The notes under the pieces were generated by a model. It was not told the origin of the DNA and ran no database searches. It saw only the letters and a program-made list of their open reading frames with translations. Made by a program: the position numbers and the translations under genes. From the NCBI RefSeq assembly GCF_000632225.1, contig NZ_JFYV01000009.1, forward strand, positions 1-64,000: a stretch of DNA of 64,000 nucleotides. The letters are read 5' to 3'. The stretch comes from Sphingomonas sp. RIT328. Its GTDB lineage: Bacteria; Pseudomonadota; Alphaproteobacteria; Sphingomonadales; Sphingomonadaceae. Below are positions 52,596 to 61,561 of the stretch, in pieces; position 1 is the first letter of the stretch, and each line of letters starts with the position of its first letter.

Positions 52596-55571
52596 ATGTC
52601 CGCTGCTTCCGCCTCCGCTGCCCGCAAATCGATGGCCCAACTCTATCGGGCCAGCGAACCCGATGTTCTAAAGCCGCTCATCGACCGCGCCTCCGCGTCG
52701 CCCGATTCGCGCGAGCGGATCATCGGCCACGCCTCCGGCCTGCTCGCCGATCTGCGCGCGGCGCAGAACCGCGGCTGGGTCAACCAGTTCCTCCAGGAAT
52801 ATCGGCTCAATTCGTCGGAGGGCGTGGCGCTGCTCAGCCTTGCCGAAGCGTTCCTGCGCGTTCCCGATCCGGAGACCGCCGACCTGCTGATCGCGGACAA
52901 ACTGGGCGACGCCGACTGGCGCGCGCATGCCGGCCAGTCGAACAGCAAATTGGTCAATGGCGCCACCTGGGGGCTGGTGGTCGGCCGCGTGCTCGTCGGC
53001 GAAGGGCCGTCGGGACCGCTGCGCCGGCTGATCGGCCGCGCCGGCGAGCCGTTCGTCCGCATGGCGGTCGGCGAGGCGATGAAGCGGATGGGCGAGATCT
53101 TCGTCATGGGCCGCACCATCGACGAGGCGATGCGGCGGATGAAGAAGCCCGACAACAAGGGCTTCACCGCCAGCTTCGACATGCTGGGCGAGGCGGCGCG
53201 GACGTTTGCCGACGGGCGCCGCTATTACGAGGCCTATGTCGGCGCGATCGACGCGGTCGGGCGCGATCCCGCCGCGGGCCATTCGATCTCGGTCAAGCTG
53301 TCGGCGTTGCACCCACGCTACGAAGTCGCGCGGTGGAGCGAATGCGTCCCCGCGCTGACCGAGATGCTCGAGGCGCTGGCGGTGCAGGCGGCGGGCAAGG
53401 GCATCGCGCTCACCGTCGACGCCGAGGAATCCGAGCGGCTCGAGATGAGCCTCGACATCATCGGCGCGGTCGCGGCGCTGCCCAGCCTCAAGGGCTGGGA
53501 CGGCTTCGGCATGGCGGTGCAGGCCTATGGCAAGCGCGCGCGACCGGTGGTCGCCTGGGCGAACGAACTCGGCCGGGTGATGAACGTGCGGCTGGTCAAG
53601 GGCGCCTATTGGGACAGCGAGATCAAGCGCACGCAGGTCGAGGGGCTGAGCGACTATCCGCTGTTCACCCGCAAGGCGGCGACCGACGTCTCCTATCTGG
53701 CGGTGGCCAAGGACATGCTGGCTGCCGAGAACATCCGCCCCGCCTTCGCCAGCCACAATGCGCTGACCGTCGCGACGATCCTCGAATGGGCGGGCAATGC
53801 GCGCGACTTCGAATTCCAGCGGCTGCACGGCATGGGCGACGGGTTGTACGAGCGGCTGGTGCGCGAGAACGGCTATCACTGCCGCATCTACGCGCCGGTC
53901 GGCGGGCACCGCGACCTGCTCGCCTATCTGGTGCGGCGCCTGCTGGAAAATGGCGCCAATTCGAGCTTCGTCCACCAGCTCGCGGACGCGCGGCTGAGCG
54001 AGGACGAGATCCTCGCCGATCCGGTCGCGAAGATCGCCGCGGTCGGCGGCGCGCGCCATCCCAGCATCCCGCTGCCCAAGGATCTGTTCGCGCCGGGCCA
54101 CCGCAATTCGAGCGGGCTCGACCTCAGCGATGTCGCGACGCTGGAGGCGACGGTCGCCGCGGTCAGACAGCCGCTGGCCCGTGCTGCCGGCGGCGAGGAT
54201 GATGCGGCGATCGTCACGACGGCCGTCTCCCGCGCCCACGCCGCCTTCCCCGCCTGGTCGCGCACGCCGGTGGACGAGCGCGCCGCGTGCCTCGAACGGC
54301 TCGCCGACCTGCTCGAAGCGCATCGCGACCGGCTGATGGCGATCTGCGTGCAGGAGGCGTTCAAGACCATCCCCGACGCGATCGGCGAGGTGCGCGAGGC
54401 CGCCGATTTCTGCCGCTATTACGCCGGCGAGGCGCGCAGCCGGTTGCGCGCGGTCGAACTGCCCGGACCGACCGGCGAGCGCAACATGCTGCATATCGAG
54501 GGGCGCGGCGTCTGGGCGACGATCGCGCCGTGGAACTTCCCGCTCGCCATCTTCCTCGGCCAGACGGTCGCGGCGCTGGTCGCCGGCAATACCGTCGTCG
54601 CCAAGCCGGCGCCGCAGACGCCCGAGATCGCCCGCGTCGCGGTCGAGCTCGCGCATCAGGCCGGCGTGCCTCGCGACGCGCTGATCCTCGTCCCCGGCGG
54701 GCCGCAGGTCGGCGCGGCGCTGACCGCGGACGTGCGCATCGCCGGCGTCGCCTTCACCGGATCGACCGCCACCGCCAAGCGGATCGCGCGCACGCTGGTG
54801 GCGGACGACGATCGCCCGATCGTGCCGCTGATCGCCGAGACCGGCGGGATCAACGCGATGATCGTCGACAGCACCGCTCTGCCCGAACAGGTGGTGGCGG
54901 ACGTCGTCACCTCGTCCTTCCGGTCGGCGGGGCAGCGCTGTTCGGCGTTGCGGCTGCTGCTGGTGCAGGCGGATGTCGCGGAGACGGTGATCGAGATGCT
55001 CACCGGCGCGATGGACACGCTGCGGCTCGGCGATCCGGCCGATCCGGCGACCGACGTCGGGCCGGTGATCGATCGCGCCTCTTACGACAAATTGATGGCC
55101 TATCGCGCCAGCGTCGCCGACCGCACGGTGAAGACGCTGCCCGCGCCGGCCGAGGGTCTGTTCGTGCCGCCCACACTGGTGCGGATCGACCGGATCGAGG
55201 ACCTCGACCGCGAATGGTTCGGCCCGATCCTGCACGTCGCGACCTGGGAGGCGGGCAAGCTCGAGGAGACGATCGCGCGGGTCAATGCCAAGGGCTATGG
55301 CCTGACGATGGGCCTGCACAGCCGTATCGCGCGCGCCGCCGAGGTGACCGAGGCAGCGGCGGCGGTCGGCAACCTCTACATCAACCGGTCGATGATCGGC
55401 GCGGTGGTCGGCTCGCAGCCGTTCGGCGGCGAGGGCCTGTCCGGCACCGGCCCCAAGGCGGGCGGTCCGCATTATCTCTACCGCTTCTGCGCCGAGCGCG
55501 CGGTATCGGTCGACACCACCTCGGCCGGCGGCAATGCGACGCTGCTCTCGCTCGACGAAGGGGGGATCTGA
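52596..55571 (+). CDS. putA: Bifunctional proline dehydrogenase / glutamate-semialdehyde dehydrogenase
   Basis: The 991-residue enzyme oxidises proline to glutamate. The N-terminal half holds the FAD-dependent proline dehydrogenase barrel (about 120-430; RLVKGAYWDSEIKR, YAPVGGHRDLLAYLVRRLLENG in outline). The C-terminal half is an aldehyde dehydrogenase with N (IAPWNFPLAI), Glu (IAETGGINA) and Cys (SAGQRCSALR). The DNA-binding ribbon-helix-helix of trifunctional PutA is absent. The start ATG 52596 is preferred to TTG 52590. It is divergent from the MaoC gene, 96 bp away. Confidence 0.95.
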   Translation: MSAASASAARKSMAQLYRASEPDVLKPLIDRASASPDSRERIIGHASGLLADLRAAQNRGWVNQFLQEYRLNSSEGVALLSLAEAFLRVPDPETADLLIADKLGDADWRAHAGQSNSKLVNGATWGLVVGRVLVGEGPSGPLRRLIGRAGEPFVRMAVGEAMKRMGEIFVMGRTIDEAMRRMKKPDNKGFTASFDMLGEAARTFADGRRYYEAYVGAIDAVGRDPAAGHSISVKLSALHPRYEVARWSECVPALTEMLEALAVQAAGKGIALTVDAEESERLEMSLDIIGAVAALPSLKGWDGFGMAVQAYGKRARPVVAWANELGRVMNVRLVKGAYWDSEIKRTQVEGLSDYPLFTRKAATDVSYLAVAKDMLAAENIRPAFASHNALTVATILEWAGNARDFEFQRLHGMGDGLYERLVRENGYHCRIYAPVGGHRDLLAYLVRRLLENGANSSFVHQLADARLSEDEILADPVAKIAAVGGARHPSIPLPKDLFAPGHRNSSGLDLSDVATLEATVAAVRQPLARAAGGEDDAAIVTTAVSRAHAAFPAWSRTPVDERAACLERLADLLEAHRDRLMAICVQEAFKTIPDAIGEVREAADFCRYYAGEARSRLRAVELPGPTGERNMLHIEGRGVWATIAPWNFPLAIFLGQTVAALVAGNTVVAKPAPQTPEIARVAVELAHQAGVPRDALILVPGGPQVGAALTADVRIAGVAFTGSTATAKRIARTLVADDDRPIVPLIAETGGINAMIVDSTALPEQVVADVVTSSFRSAGQRCSALRLLLVQADVAETVIEMLTGAMDTLRLGDPADPATDVGPVIDRASYDKLMAYRASVADRTVKTLPAPAEGLFVPPTLVRIDRIEDLDREWFGPILHVATWEAGKLEETIARVNAKGYGLTMGLHSRIARAAEVTEAAAAVGNLYINRSMIGAVVGSQPFGGEGLSGTGPKAGGPHYLYRFCAERAVSVDTTSAGGNATLLSLDEGGI

Positions 55572-55741
55572 GCGGCGGCCCGCGTGTGGGAGGCGCGGGC
55601 GGATCGTGCGGAAGAGTGGCCGCGATTGCCGCGCCGGATAGCCCGGCCGTGGCGGCTCTAGAAAGTCCTGAGACGCATCGCTTCGCATGCTCAGGGCCCG
55701 TGAAAACCCGCCTCCCGCCAGAAGACCAGTGTTCCCGCCTG

Positions 55742-55901
55742 CGCGAGACCTCTGCGAAAGATTCGAAACCGCCCCGGCGAAGGCCGGGGCCCAGTCGGGA
55801 GGCCGTTGTAACTGATTGCAAAGCTTCACCAAACTGGACCCCGCCCTGCGCCGGGGTGGTGCGTGAGCAGGTCAGGTTGCTACTTTCGCAGAGGTCTCGC
55901 G
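55742..55901. repeat. 160-bp nested palindromic element with 19-bp perfect terminal inverted repeats
   Basis: CGCGAGACCTCTGCGAAAG at 55742-55760 is the exact complement of 55883-55901. Between these ends lies a diverged family C unit (55771-55860; CCCCGGCGAAGGCCGGGG and its counterpart). The architecture, terminal inverted repeats around an inner palindrome, is like a small non-autonomous mobile element (MITE-like), but no target duplication was identified. Confidence 0.75.
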
Positions 55902-55941
55902 AAGGAGGGAGCCCAGTATCCAAGCAGAACAACGGCTTGCG

Positions 55942-55976
55942 GCAAGAAGAACCTGGGCTCCCCGCCTTCGCGGGAG
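55942..55976 (-). repeat. Intergenic repeat, family E copy 2
   Basis: On the minus strand it reads GCTCCCGCGAAGGCGGGGAG, then CCCAGGTTCTTCTTGC, matching 15982-16015. It forms an imperfect inverted pair with the partial copy at about 55902-55925. Confidence 0.6.
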
Positions 55977-56205
55977 CATTGCGAGCAAGTGTCCCGCAAA
56001 GACGGGCGGACGCAAAAATCTGAAAGACGGCCGCAATATAGTTCGCGCGGAGGCGCGGAGATGCGCGTCCGGGCCACATGAACCCACAAGCGGCAGGATG
56101 AAATCAGCCGCGCCGGGTCACCCAGCTGCCCTCCCGCACACCTGCGCCCCGGCGTGAACGGCCCACCGGAATGATCCTCTATAACGGATCAGACGGGGGG
56201 GCATC

Positions 56206-57159
56206 ATGAAGACGTGGGTGGCAGCGCTGGCGGTGTGTCTCGGCTTGCAGGGCGCCGCCGTGCCGGCGGCGGCGCAACCGGGGGTGCTGCACGACAAGGC
56301 GGCGATCGTCGCCTTCGACAAGGCGCTCACCCGGCAATATGGCGATGTCGTCGTCGGCCCCGCCAAGGCGACGCTGCATCTCGGGACCCGCTATTATTTC
56401 GTCCCGGCCGACGATGCGAAGGCGGTCATCGTCAAATTATGGGGCAACCCGCCCGACGCGGGGGAGGGCGTGCTCGGCATCGTCTTCGAAAAGGACCGCA
56501 CCAGCTATGACAACGATTGGGGCGCGGTCGTCACCTACGATCGGACCGGCCACGTCAGCGACGAGGACGCGGCGTCCGAGGATTATGACGCGCTGGTCGC
56601 CGAGATCCGGGCGAACGAACAGGCGGAGAATCCGAAGCGGCAGAAGGCCGGCTATCCGACCGAATATTTCGTCGGCTGGGCGCAGGCGCCGACCTACGAT
56701 TCGGCGCGCCACGCACTGATCTGGGCGCGCAATATCCGCTTCTCCGACAGCAAGACCAACGTCCTCAATTACGACGTGCGGCTGCTCGGCCGCGACGGCG
56801 TGCTGAGCCTCAACATGATCTCGGGCATGCCGCAGCTCGTCGAGGTGCGCGGCGCGGCGCAGGCGCTCGCCGGCGCGGCGCAGTTCGCCAGGGGCGCCGC
56901 CTATGCCGATTACGACCCCTCGGTCGACAAGACGGCGGCCTATGGCCTTGCCGGACTGGTCGCGGCGGGCGCCGGCGTCGCCGTGGCGAAGAAGCTGGGC
57001 CTGCTCGCGATCCTGCTCGCCTTCGGCAAGAAGTTCCTGATCCTCTTCCTCGCCGCCGGCGCCGCCATCACCCGCTACGCCAAGGGGTTTGCCGGCCGTC
57101 TGCGCGGACGCGCACAGGGTGGGAGCGATGCAGAGGACGAGCCCGACACGAAGGAATGA
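56206..57159 (+). CDS. DUF2167 membrane-anchored protein
   Basis: The 317-residue protein has a signal peptide (cleavage near AAAQP, about residue 25), a soluble DUF2167 domain (about 40-230) with GTRYYFVPADDAKAVI and EYFVGWAQAPTYD, and two membrane helices near the C-terminus (about 245-290). A charged cytoplasmic tail ends the protein. Function of the family is unknown. It is convergent with the MscS gene, 9 bp away. Confidence 0.88.
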   Translation: MKTWVAALAVCLGLQGAAVPAAAQPGVLHDKAAIVAFDKALTRQYGDVVVGPAKATLHLGTRYYFVPADDAKAVIVKLWGNPPDAGEGVLGIVFEKDRTSYDNDWGAVVTYDRTGHVSDEDAASEDYDALVAEIRANEQAENPKRQKAGYPTEYFVGWAQAPTYDSARHALIWARNIRFSDSKTNVLNYDVRLLGRDGVLSLNMISGMPQLVEVRGAAQALAGAAQFARGAAYADYDPSVDKTAAYGLAGLVAAGAGVAVAKKLGLLAILLAFGKKFLILFLAAGAAITRYAKGFAGRLRGRAQGGSDAEDEPDTKE

Positions 57160-57168
57160 CGAGCGCGA

Positions 57169-58335
57169 CTATTTGGCGCCCGGCTCACCCCCCGCGGCAT
57201 AGGGCATCACCAGCGTGCCGTCGGGTGCGGCGGTGTAGTTGGTCTGCGTTGGATAGGGAATGGTGATGCCTTCCTCGGCGAAGCGGGTCATGATCGCCAC
57301 CATGATCCGGTCGCGCATCGGATGCGCGGTCGCCCAGTCGTCGCCCGGAATGTCGAATTGCAGCGCGAAGTCGAGGCTCGACGCGCCGAACGTCTCGAAG
57401 CCCGACCGGGCGACCTTGCCGCCCTCCGCGACGACGATCTCGCTCAGCATCGCCGGGATGCGTGCCAGCGTCTCGGGCGGCGTCTCGTAGGCGGCGCCGA
57501 TGGTGAAGGCGATGCGGATATGGTCGCGTACGCTGGTGTTCTGGATTTCCTTGTCGAGCAGCTGCTTGTTGCTGATCACCCGCAGCTCGCCGGTAAAGGC
57601 GCGGATGCGCGTGCTCTTGAGGCCGATCGATTCGATCACACCGTTGGTGGTCCCGTAGCTGATCTTGTCGCCGCGGCGGAACGGCCGGTCGAAGATGATC
57701 GCCAGCGCCGCGAACAGGTCGCCGAAGATGCCCTGCGCGGCGAGACCGATGGCGATGCCGCCGACGCCGAGCCCGGCGACGAGGCCGGTGACGTTGACGC
57801 CCAAATTATCAAGTACGACGACCAGCGCGATGGCGAACAGCGCGACGGTGACGAGCAGCCGGATCAGCCCCATCGCCGACAGCAACGCCTCGCCGCTGTA
57901 ATGTTCGCCGCTGGTGCGATGCTCGATCGCGCCGAGGATCAGCTCACGCGCCCAGATCGCCGCCTGGAAGACCGAGGCGACCGTCCACAGGAAATTGACC
58001 GTCGTCGCCACCTGGCTCGGCGCGCCGGCATAGCCGACGACCAGTTTGGCGGCGAGCATGATGATGAAGAAGTTGCTGGTCCGCGTCACCGCCCGGCCGA
58101 GGATCGTCCCCCAGCCGCGCCGGCCGACCTCCGCGCCGCACAATTTCTGGCCGAGCCGGCGCAGCCCGTGCAACGCGACCACGATCACCGTGCCGATCGC
58201 GAAGGCAATCAGGATCTGCAGCCAGTGGGTGTGCAGCCAGATCTCGCTGGCGGTGTAGAAGTCGCCGATCTGGTTCTGGACCGAACCGGCGTCGAAGATC
58301 GGCGCCTTGGCGGCGGCGGAGGTGGTATTGGACAT
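57169..58335 (-). CDS. MscS-family mechanosensitive channel
   Basis: The 388-residue protein has about five membrane helices, the pore helix VAGLGVGGIAIGLAAQGIFG (about 205-224), the adjoining FDRPFRRGDKI linker and the cytoplasmic beta/alpha domain. It should open under hypo-osmotic stress. The start at 58335 (MSNTTS) follows the topoisomerase stop by 11 bp, so the two share a transcript. Confidence 0.93.
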   Translation of the reverse strand: MSNTTSAAAKAPIFDAGSVQNQIGDFYTASEIWLHTHWLQILIAFAIGTVIVVALHGLRRLGQKLCGAEVGRRGWGTILGRAVTRTSNFFIIMLAAKLVVGYAGAPSQVATTVNFLWTVASVFQAAIWARELILGAIEHRTSGEHYSGEALLSAMGLIRLLVTVALFAIALVVVLDNLGVNVTGLVAGLGVGGIAIGLAAQGIFGDLFAALAIIFDRPFRRGDKISYGTTNGVIESIGLKSTRIRAFTGELRVISNKQLLDKEIQNTSVRDHIRIAFTIGAAYETPPETLARIPAMLSEIVVAEGGKVARSGFETFGASSLDFALQFDIPGDDWATAHPMRDRIMVAIMTRFAEEGITIPYPTQTNYTAAPDGTLVMPYAAGGEPGAK

Positions 58336-58346
58336 GATCGACCTTG

Positions 58347-59363
58347 TCAGGCGGCTGCCTTGAGCATCGGCAGCGCCGCGGGGGTGCCCGCCTCCAGGAA
58401 GGCGATCAGACCGCGTTCGCAGCGGCTGAGGTAGCGGGCGGAACGCGGCAGACGCAGCGCCTTGCGGAATGCGCTCTGGCCCTGTTTGACGAGGCCGATG
58501 AGCGAGGGGTGGACATAGCTCTTGCGCGCGATCGCCGGCGTATTGCCGAGCCGCGCGACGACCGGCTCGAGCAACGCCTTGAGGCTGAGGTCGGCTTGCG
58601 CATGGGCGAGCGCCTCGAACGCGGTGACGCTCGCGCCCCAGGTGCGGAAATGCTTGGCGGTGAAGTCGCCGCCGCCGACGCGCCGGATATAGTCGTTGAC
58701 GTCGGACGAGGTGACGGGATGCGCCATGCCATCGTCGTCGACCCAGGCGAACAGATGCTGTTCGTCGAGGTCCTGCATCTTGCGCACCGCCGCGGCGAGG
58801 CGCTTGTCGGTGACGCGCATGTCGCGTTCCTTGCCCGACTTGCCCTTGTAGCGCAGCTTGAGCGTCGCGCCGCGCACCTCGCCATGGCGCTTGCGCAGCG
58901 TCGTCGCGCCATAACTGGCATTCGCCTGCGTATAGGCTTCGTTGCCGACGCGGATATGGCCGATGTCGAGCAGGCGGACGACCGCGGCGACGGCGCGGTC
59001 CTTGGTCAGGCCGCGGCTGGCGAGATCGGCCTCCACCTGCTTGCGAATGCGCGGCAGGCAATGGCCGAAATCGGCGCATTTCTCGTATTTCGCCGCCTCC
59101 TGCGCCTCACGGAAGCCGGTGTGGTAGCGATATTGCTTGCGGCCCTTCTCGTCCCAGCCGACCGCTTGGATATGGCCGTTGGCTTTGGGGCAGAACCAGG
59201 CGTCGCGATAGGCAGGGGGCAGACCGATCGCATTGAGCCGGTCGATCTCGTCGCGGTCGGTGATGCGCGCGCCCGACGCATCGAAATAGCCCCAGCCGTG
59301 GCGCATCTTGCGCCGGGTGATGCCGGGTTTCGAATCGTCGCAATAGACCAGACGCGCTGCCAC
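58347..59363 (-). CDS. DNA topoisomerase IB
   Basis: The 338-residue enzyme matches bacterial/poxvirus type IB topoisomerases. The C-terminal domain has Arg/Lys/His catalytic blocks (RVGNEAYTQAN, KGKSGKER, HFRTWGAS) and the nucleophile Tyr in RKSYVHP. It relaxes supercoils via a 3'-phosphotyrosyl link. The start is GTG 59363, with GAGGAG upstream; longer open frame is unsupported. It precedes the MscS gene and is divergent from the PfpI gene. Confidence 0.92.
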   Translation of the reverse strand: MAARLVYCDDSKPGITRRKMRHGWGYFDASGARITDRDEIDRLNAIGLPPAYRDAWFCPKANGHIQAVGWDEKGRKQYRYHTGFREAQEAAKYEKCADFGHCLPRIRKQVEADLASRGLTKDRAVAAVVRLLDIGHIRVGNEAYTQANASYGATTLRKRHGEVRGATLKLRYKGKSGKERDMRVTDKRLAAAVRKMQDLDEQHLFAWVDDDGMAHPVTSSDVNDYIRRVGGGDFTAKHFRTWGASVTAFEALAHAQADLSLKALLEPVVARLGNTPAIARKSYVHPSLIGLVKQGQSAFRKALRLPRSARYLSRCERGLIAFLEAGTPAALPMLKAAA

Positions 59364-59393
59364 CCTTTGCTCCTCGTCGACGGGGAAAGAGGA

Positions 59394-59419
59394 AATGCGT
59401 GGACCATGCGGAGTGTTCC
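59394..59419 (-). promoter_or_regulatory. Weak EcfG-like promoter candidate for topoisomerase IB
   Basis: On the minus strand GGAAC (59419-59415) is followed after 17 bp by CATT (59397-59394). The -35 boxes of this and the PfpI promoter adjoin in the palindrome GTTCCGGGAAC. Confidence 0.3.
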
Positions 59420-59420
59420 G

Positions 59421-59445
59421 GGAACGTCGGGCCGGGGTGGCGGTT
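59421..59445 (+). promoter_or_regulatory. EcfG-type promoter candidate for the PfpI/DJ-1 gene
   Basis: GGAAC (59421-59425) is followed after 17 bp by GTT (59443-59445), 27 bp before the start codon. This matches the alphaproteobacterial general-stress sigma consensus GGAAC-N16/17-cGTT except for the base before GTT. Confidence 0.5.
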
Positions 59446-59472
59446 GGTGCCGCGCATCCCAGGAGACATGAC

Positions 59473-60039
59473 ATGGCCGACCTTGCCCAAGCGCGCGTGC
59501 TGATCCTCGCCACCGACGGGTTCGAACAGGACGAATTGTTCAAGCCGCGTCAGGCGCTGCTCGACGCCGGCGTGCAGATCACGCTGGCCTCGATCAAGAC
59601 CGATCCGATCACCGGCGTCATCAACGACAGCGAAAAGGGGCAGAGCATCACCCCCGAGCTAACGCTCGATGCCGTCGATACCGACGATTACGACGCGCTG
59701 CTGCTGCCGGGCGGCGTCGGCAATCCCGACAAGATGCGCCTGCAGGAGCGTGCGATCGAGATCGTCACCGAATTCATGGAAGACGACAAGATCGTCGCGG
59801 CGATCTGCCACGCGCCGTGGCTGCTGGTCGAGGCGGACGTGGTCGACGGCCGTCGCGTGACGAGCTGGCCGTCGGTACGCACCGATCTGGAGAACGCCGG
59901 CGCCGATGTGGTCGACGAGGCTGTGGTGGTCGACGGCAACCTCATCACCAGCCGCAAGCCGGACGATATCCCGGCGTTCAACCAGGCGATCCTCGACGCG
60001 CTGGCGGACGAGTTGGAAGAGGAAAGCGAGGACGCCTGA
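59473..60039 (+). CDS. PfpI/DJ-1-family protein (type 1 glutamine amidotransferase-like)
   Basis: The 188-residue protein has the nucleophile elbow AAICHAPW with C112 and the acidic residue in FEQDEL near the N-terminus. PfpI/YhbO/YajL relatives protect cells from stress or carbonyl damage. AGGAGAC precedes the ATG 59473. An EcfG-like promoter upstream suggests control by the general stress response. The C-terminus is acidic (EEESEDA). Confidence 0.9.
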   Translation: MADLAQARVLILATDGFEQDELFKPRQALLDAGVQITLASIKTDPITGVINDSEKGQSITPELTLDAVDTDDYDALLLPGGVGNPDKMRLQERAIEIVTEFMEDDKIVAAICHAPWLLVEADVVDGRRVTSWPSVRTDLENAGADVVDEAVVVDGNLITSRKPDDIPAFNQAILDALADELEEESEDA

Positions 60040-60071
60040 AGTCCTGCGGGCGAGCCTTGCTCGCCCGTATC

Positions 60072-60173
60072 GGTTCGCGCAGAGGACGCAGAGGTGCCGC
60101 GCAGCGGCTTTGACTCAGTTGAGGAGAGGCAAAGCGTCTCCGAAACCTGACCCTCCGCGCCTCCGCGCGAACC
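60072..60173. repeat. Inverted pair of family B repeats
   Basis: GGTTCGCGCAGAGGACGCAG (60072-60091) and an inverted copy ending CTCCGCGCGAACC (60161-60173) bracket the gap between the PfpI gene and the convergent acyltransferase gene. The pair can fold into a long hairpin and may terminate both genes. Confidence 0.7.
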
Positions 60174-60180
60174 CGATACT

Positions 60181-61191
60181 CTAGAGCGACGCTCCGTTGA
60201 TGAAGCGCTGCGCCGGACGCTCGACCCACCGGTAGAGCACGACCGAAGCGACCAGCAGCAGCAGCAGATAGACCGCGATCAGCCCCGGCCCGAGCACCGG
60301 TGCGGCGAGCGGGATGCGGAACGCCTTCCACAGCAGGAAATGCGCGAGATAGGTCGCATAGCTGATCTCGCCGAGACCGTGCAGCAGGCGCCCCTCCAAC
60401 GGATGGCGCGGACGTCCGGCGGTAAGGGCGAGAGCCAGCAGCAACGCGGCGAAGGTCGCCGGCGCGACGAGCGTTTCGGGTGCGCCAAGCGCCCAGCCGA
60501 TGGCGGCGATCACGCCGATCGCGACCGGCGCGACGAGTGGCGGCCGGCGCAGGAAGATCGCCGCGAGGATCGTCCCGGCGCCGAATTCGGCGAGGCAGCG
60601 GACCAGCCCGAAGCGCGGAATATCGGTGCCGAGCGTCGGCGCCCCGCGCATAGCACCATGCAGCGCGAGCAGCAGCGCCGCGGCGACCGCACAGAGCGCG
60701 GCCAGCGGCACCCGCCGCCAGTCGATCGCGCGCACCAGCAGCGGGAAGAGCAGATAGGCGGCAAGTTCGCAGCTGATCGACCATGCGGGATCATTCCAGT
60801 GCAGCCGGTCGGTCAGCCCCCAATTCTGGACGAGCAGCAGGTGCAGCGGCAGCTCGGCGAACGGAAAGGCAGGGTCGCTGCGCCCGGTCGCGCGCAACAA
60901 GAGCGCGAGCGCCACCGCCGCGGCGAGCATCACCGTGTGCAACGGCCAGATCCGCGCCACCCGCTTGCGCAGGAACCGCGCCACCGCGCCCGGCGCAGCG
61001 AGCCGCGCATGCCAGGTCAGCCAGATGACGAAGCCCGACAGCAGGAAGAACACGTCGACCGCCAAATAGCCTTTGGCGAGGAGGCGCTCGCCGGCAGCGG
61101 GCAGACCGGCGATCCCGCCGCGGATATGGTAGAGGACGACCAGCCACGCCGCGATCCCGCGCAGGCTGGTGAGCGCGCGCAGCTCGGTCAT
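60181..61191 (-). CDS. Acyltransferase family 3 membrane protein
   Basis: The 336-residue protein begins with the acyltransferase-3 signature ALTSLRGIAAWLVVLYHI and has about ten membrane helices. Other conserved segments are DVFFLLSGFVIWLTW and NDPAWSISCELAAYLLFP. It probably O-acetylates or otherwise acylates a surface polysaccharide or lipid. It sits near the exosortase-associated genes, which suggests a polysaccharide substrate. Confidence 0.9.
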   Translation of the reverse strand: MTELRALTSLRGIAAWLVVLYHIRGGIAGLPAAGERLLAKGYLAVDVFFLLSGFVIWLTWHARLAAPGAVARFLRKRVARIWPLHTVMLAAAVALALLLRATGRSDPAFPFAELPLHLLLVQNWGLTDRLHWNDPAWSISCELAAYLLFPLLVRAIDWRRVPLAALCAVAAALLLALHGAMRGAPTLGTDIPRFGLVRCLAEFGAGTILAAIFLRRPPLVAPVAIGVIAAIGWALGAPETLVAPATFAALLLALALTAGRPRHPLEGRLLHGLGEISYATYLAHFLLWKAFRIPLAAPVLGPGLIAVYLLLLLVASVVLYRWVERPAQRFINGASL

Positions 61192-61561
61192 GGAAGGCGG
61201 CTGCTAGGCGCCGGGCCGGCATCACGGACAAGGCGGCGGCGCCGGGATAATCGCCGACGATGCTTATCCCATATCGCCGTACATGCGCGAGCGCCGCGGC
61301 CGTCTCGACCGGGCCCGAACCACGCCGTCACCCCGGATTTGGTCCGGGGTCCACCGTGCCGCAAATCTGACGGCTCTGGCTCCTGCTGAACCGTGGATGC
61401 CGGACCACGTCCGGCATGACGGCAGGGGTGTCGCCGTGGTCCCGCGCGAGCATCAATCCGCAGCCACGCCGCGCAACGGCGCGTCACGCCCGCAACCCTG
61501 GGCGCCTGCGTTCGCAGGAGCACGGGTACCCCAAGCCGATCGCGGCCCGCCATCGCGTCGC
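61192..61561. other. 370-bp intergenic region with family D repeat
   Basis: Between the acyltransferase and ligase genes, both on the minus strand, lie the family D copy (61323-61423) and a small hairpin CCTGCG-TT-CGCAGG (61505-61518). Nothing else was recognised. The acyltransferase promoter is probably in the left part. Confidence 0.5.
61323..61423. repeat. Family D repeat unit, copy 2
   Basis: The unit begins CGCCGTCACCCCGGA and ends CATGACGGC. It has the same block order as 29642-29740 (GGTCCACC, TGCCGC, GTGGATGCCGGACC). Internal GGTCCGGGGTCC adds a palindrome. Confidence 0.7.

Larger units (their letters stand above)
55572..56205. other. 634-bp repeat-rich intergenic region
   Basis: No convincing gene is seen. 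It contains a nested palindromic element (55742-55901), a family E copy (55942-55976), a partial family E sequence at about 55902-55925 and a family B fragment at 56041-56060. The promoter of the DUF2167 gene should lie within the last 100 bp. Confidence 0.65.

Noticed and set aside
52668-55832. Very long minus-strand open frame opposite putA
   Set aside because: The product has no domain and the plus strand encodes a complete PutA; the open frame is a by-product of high GC.
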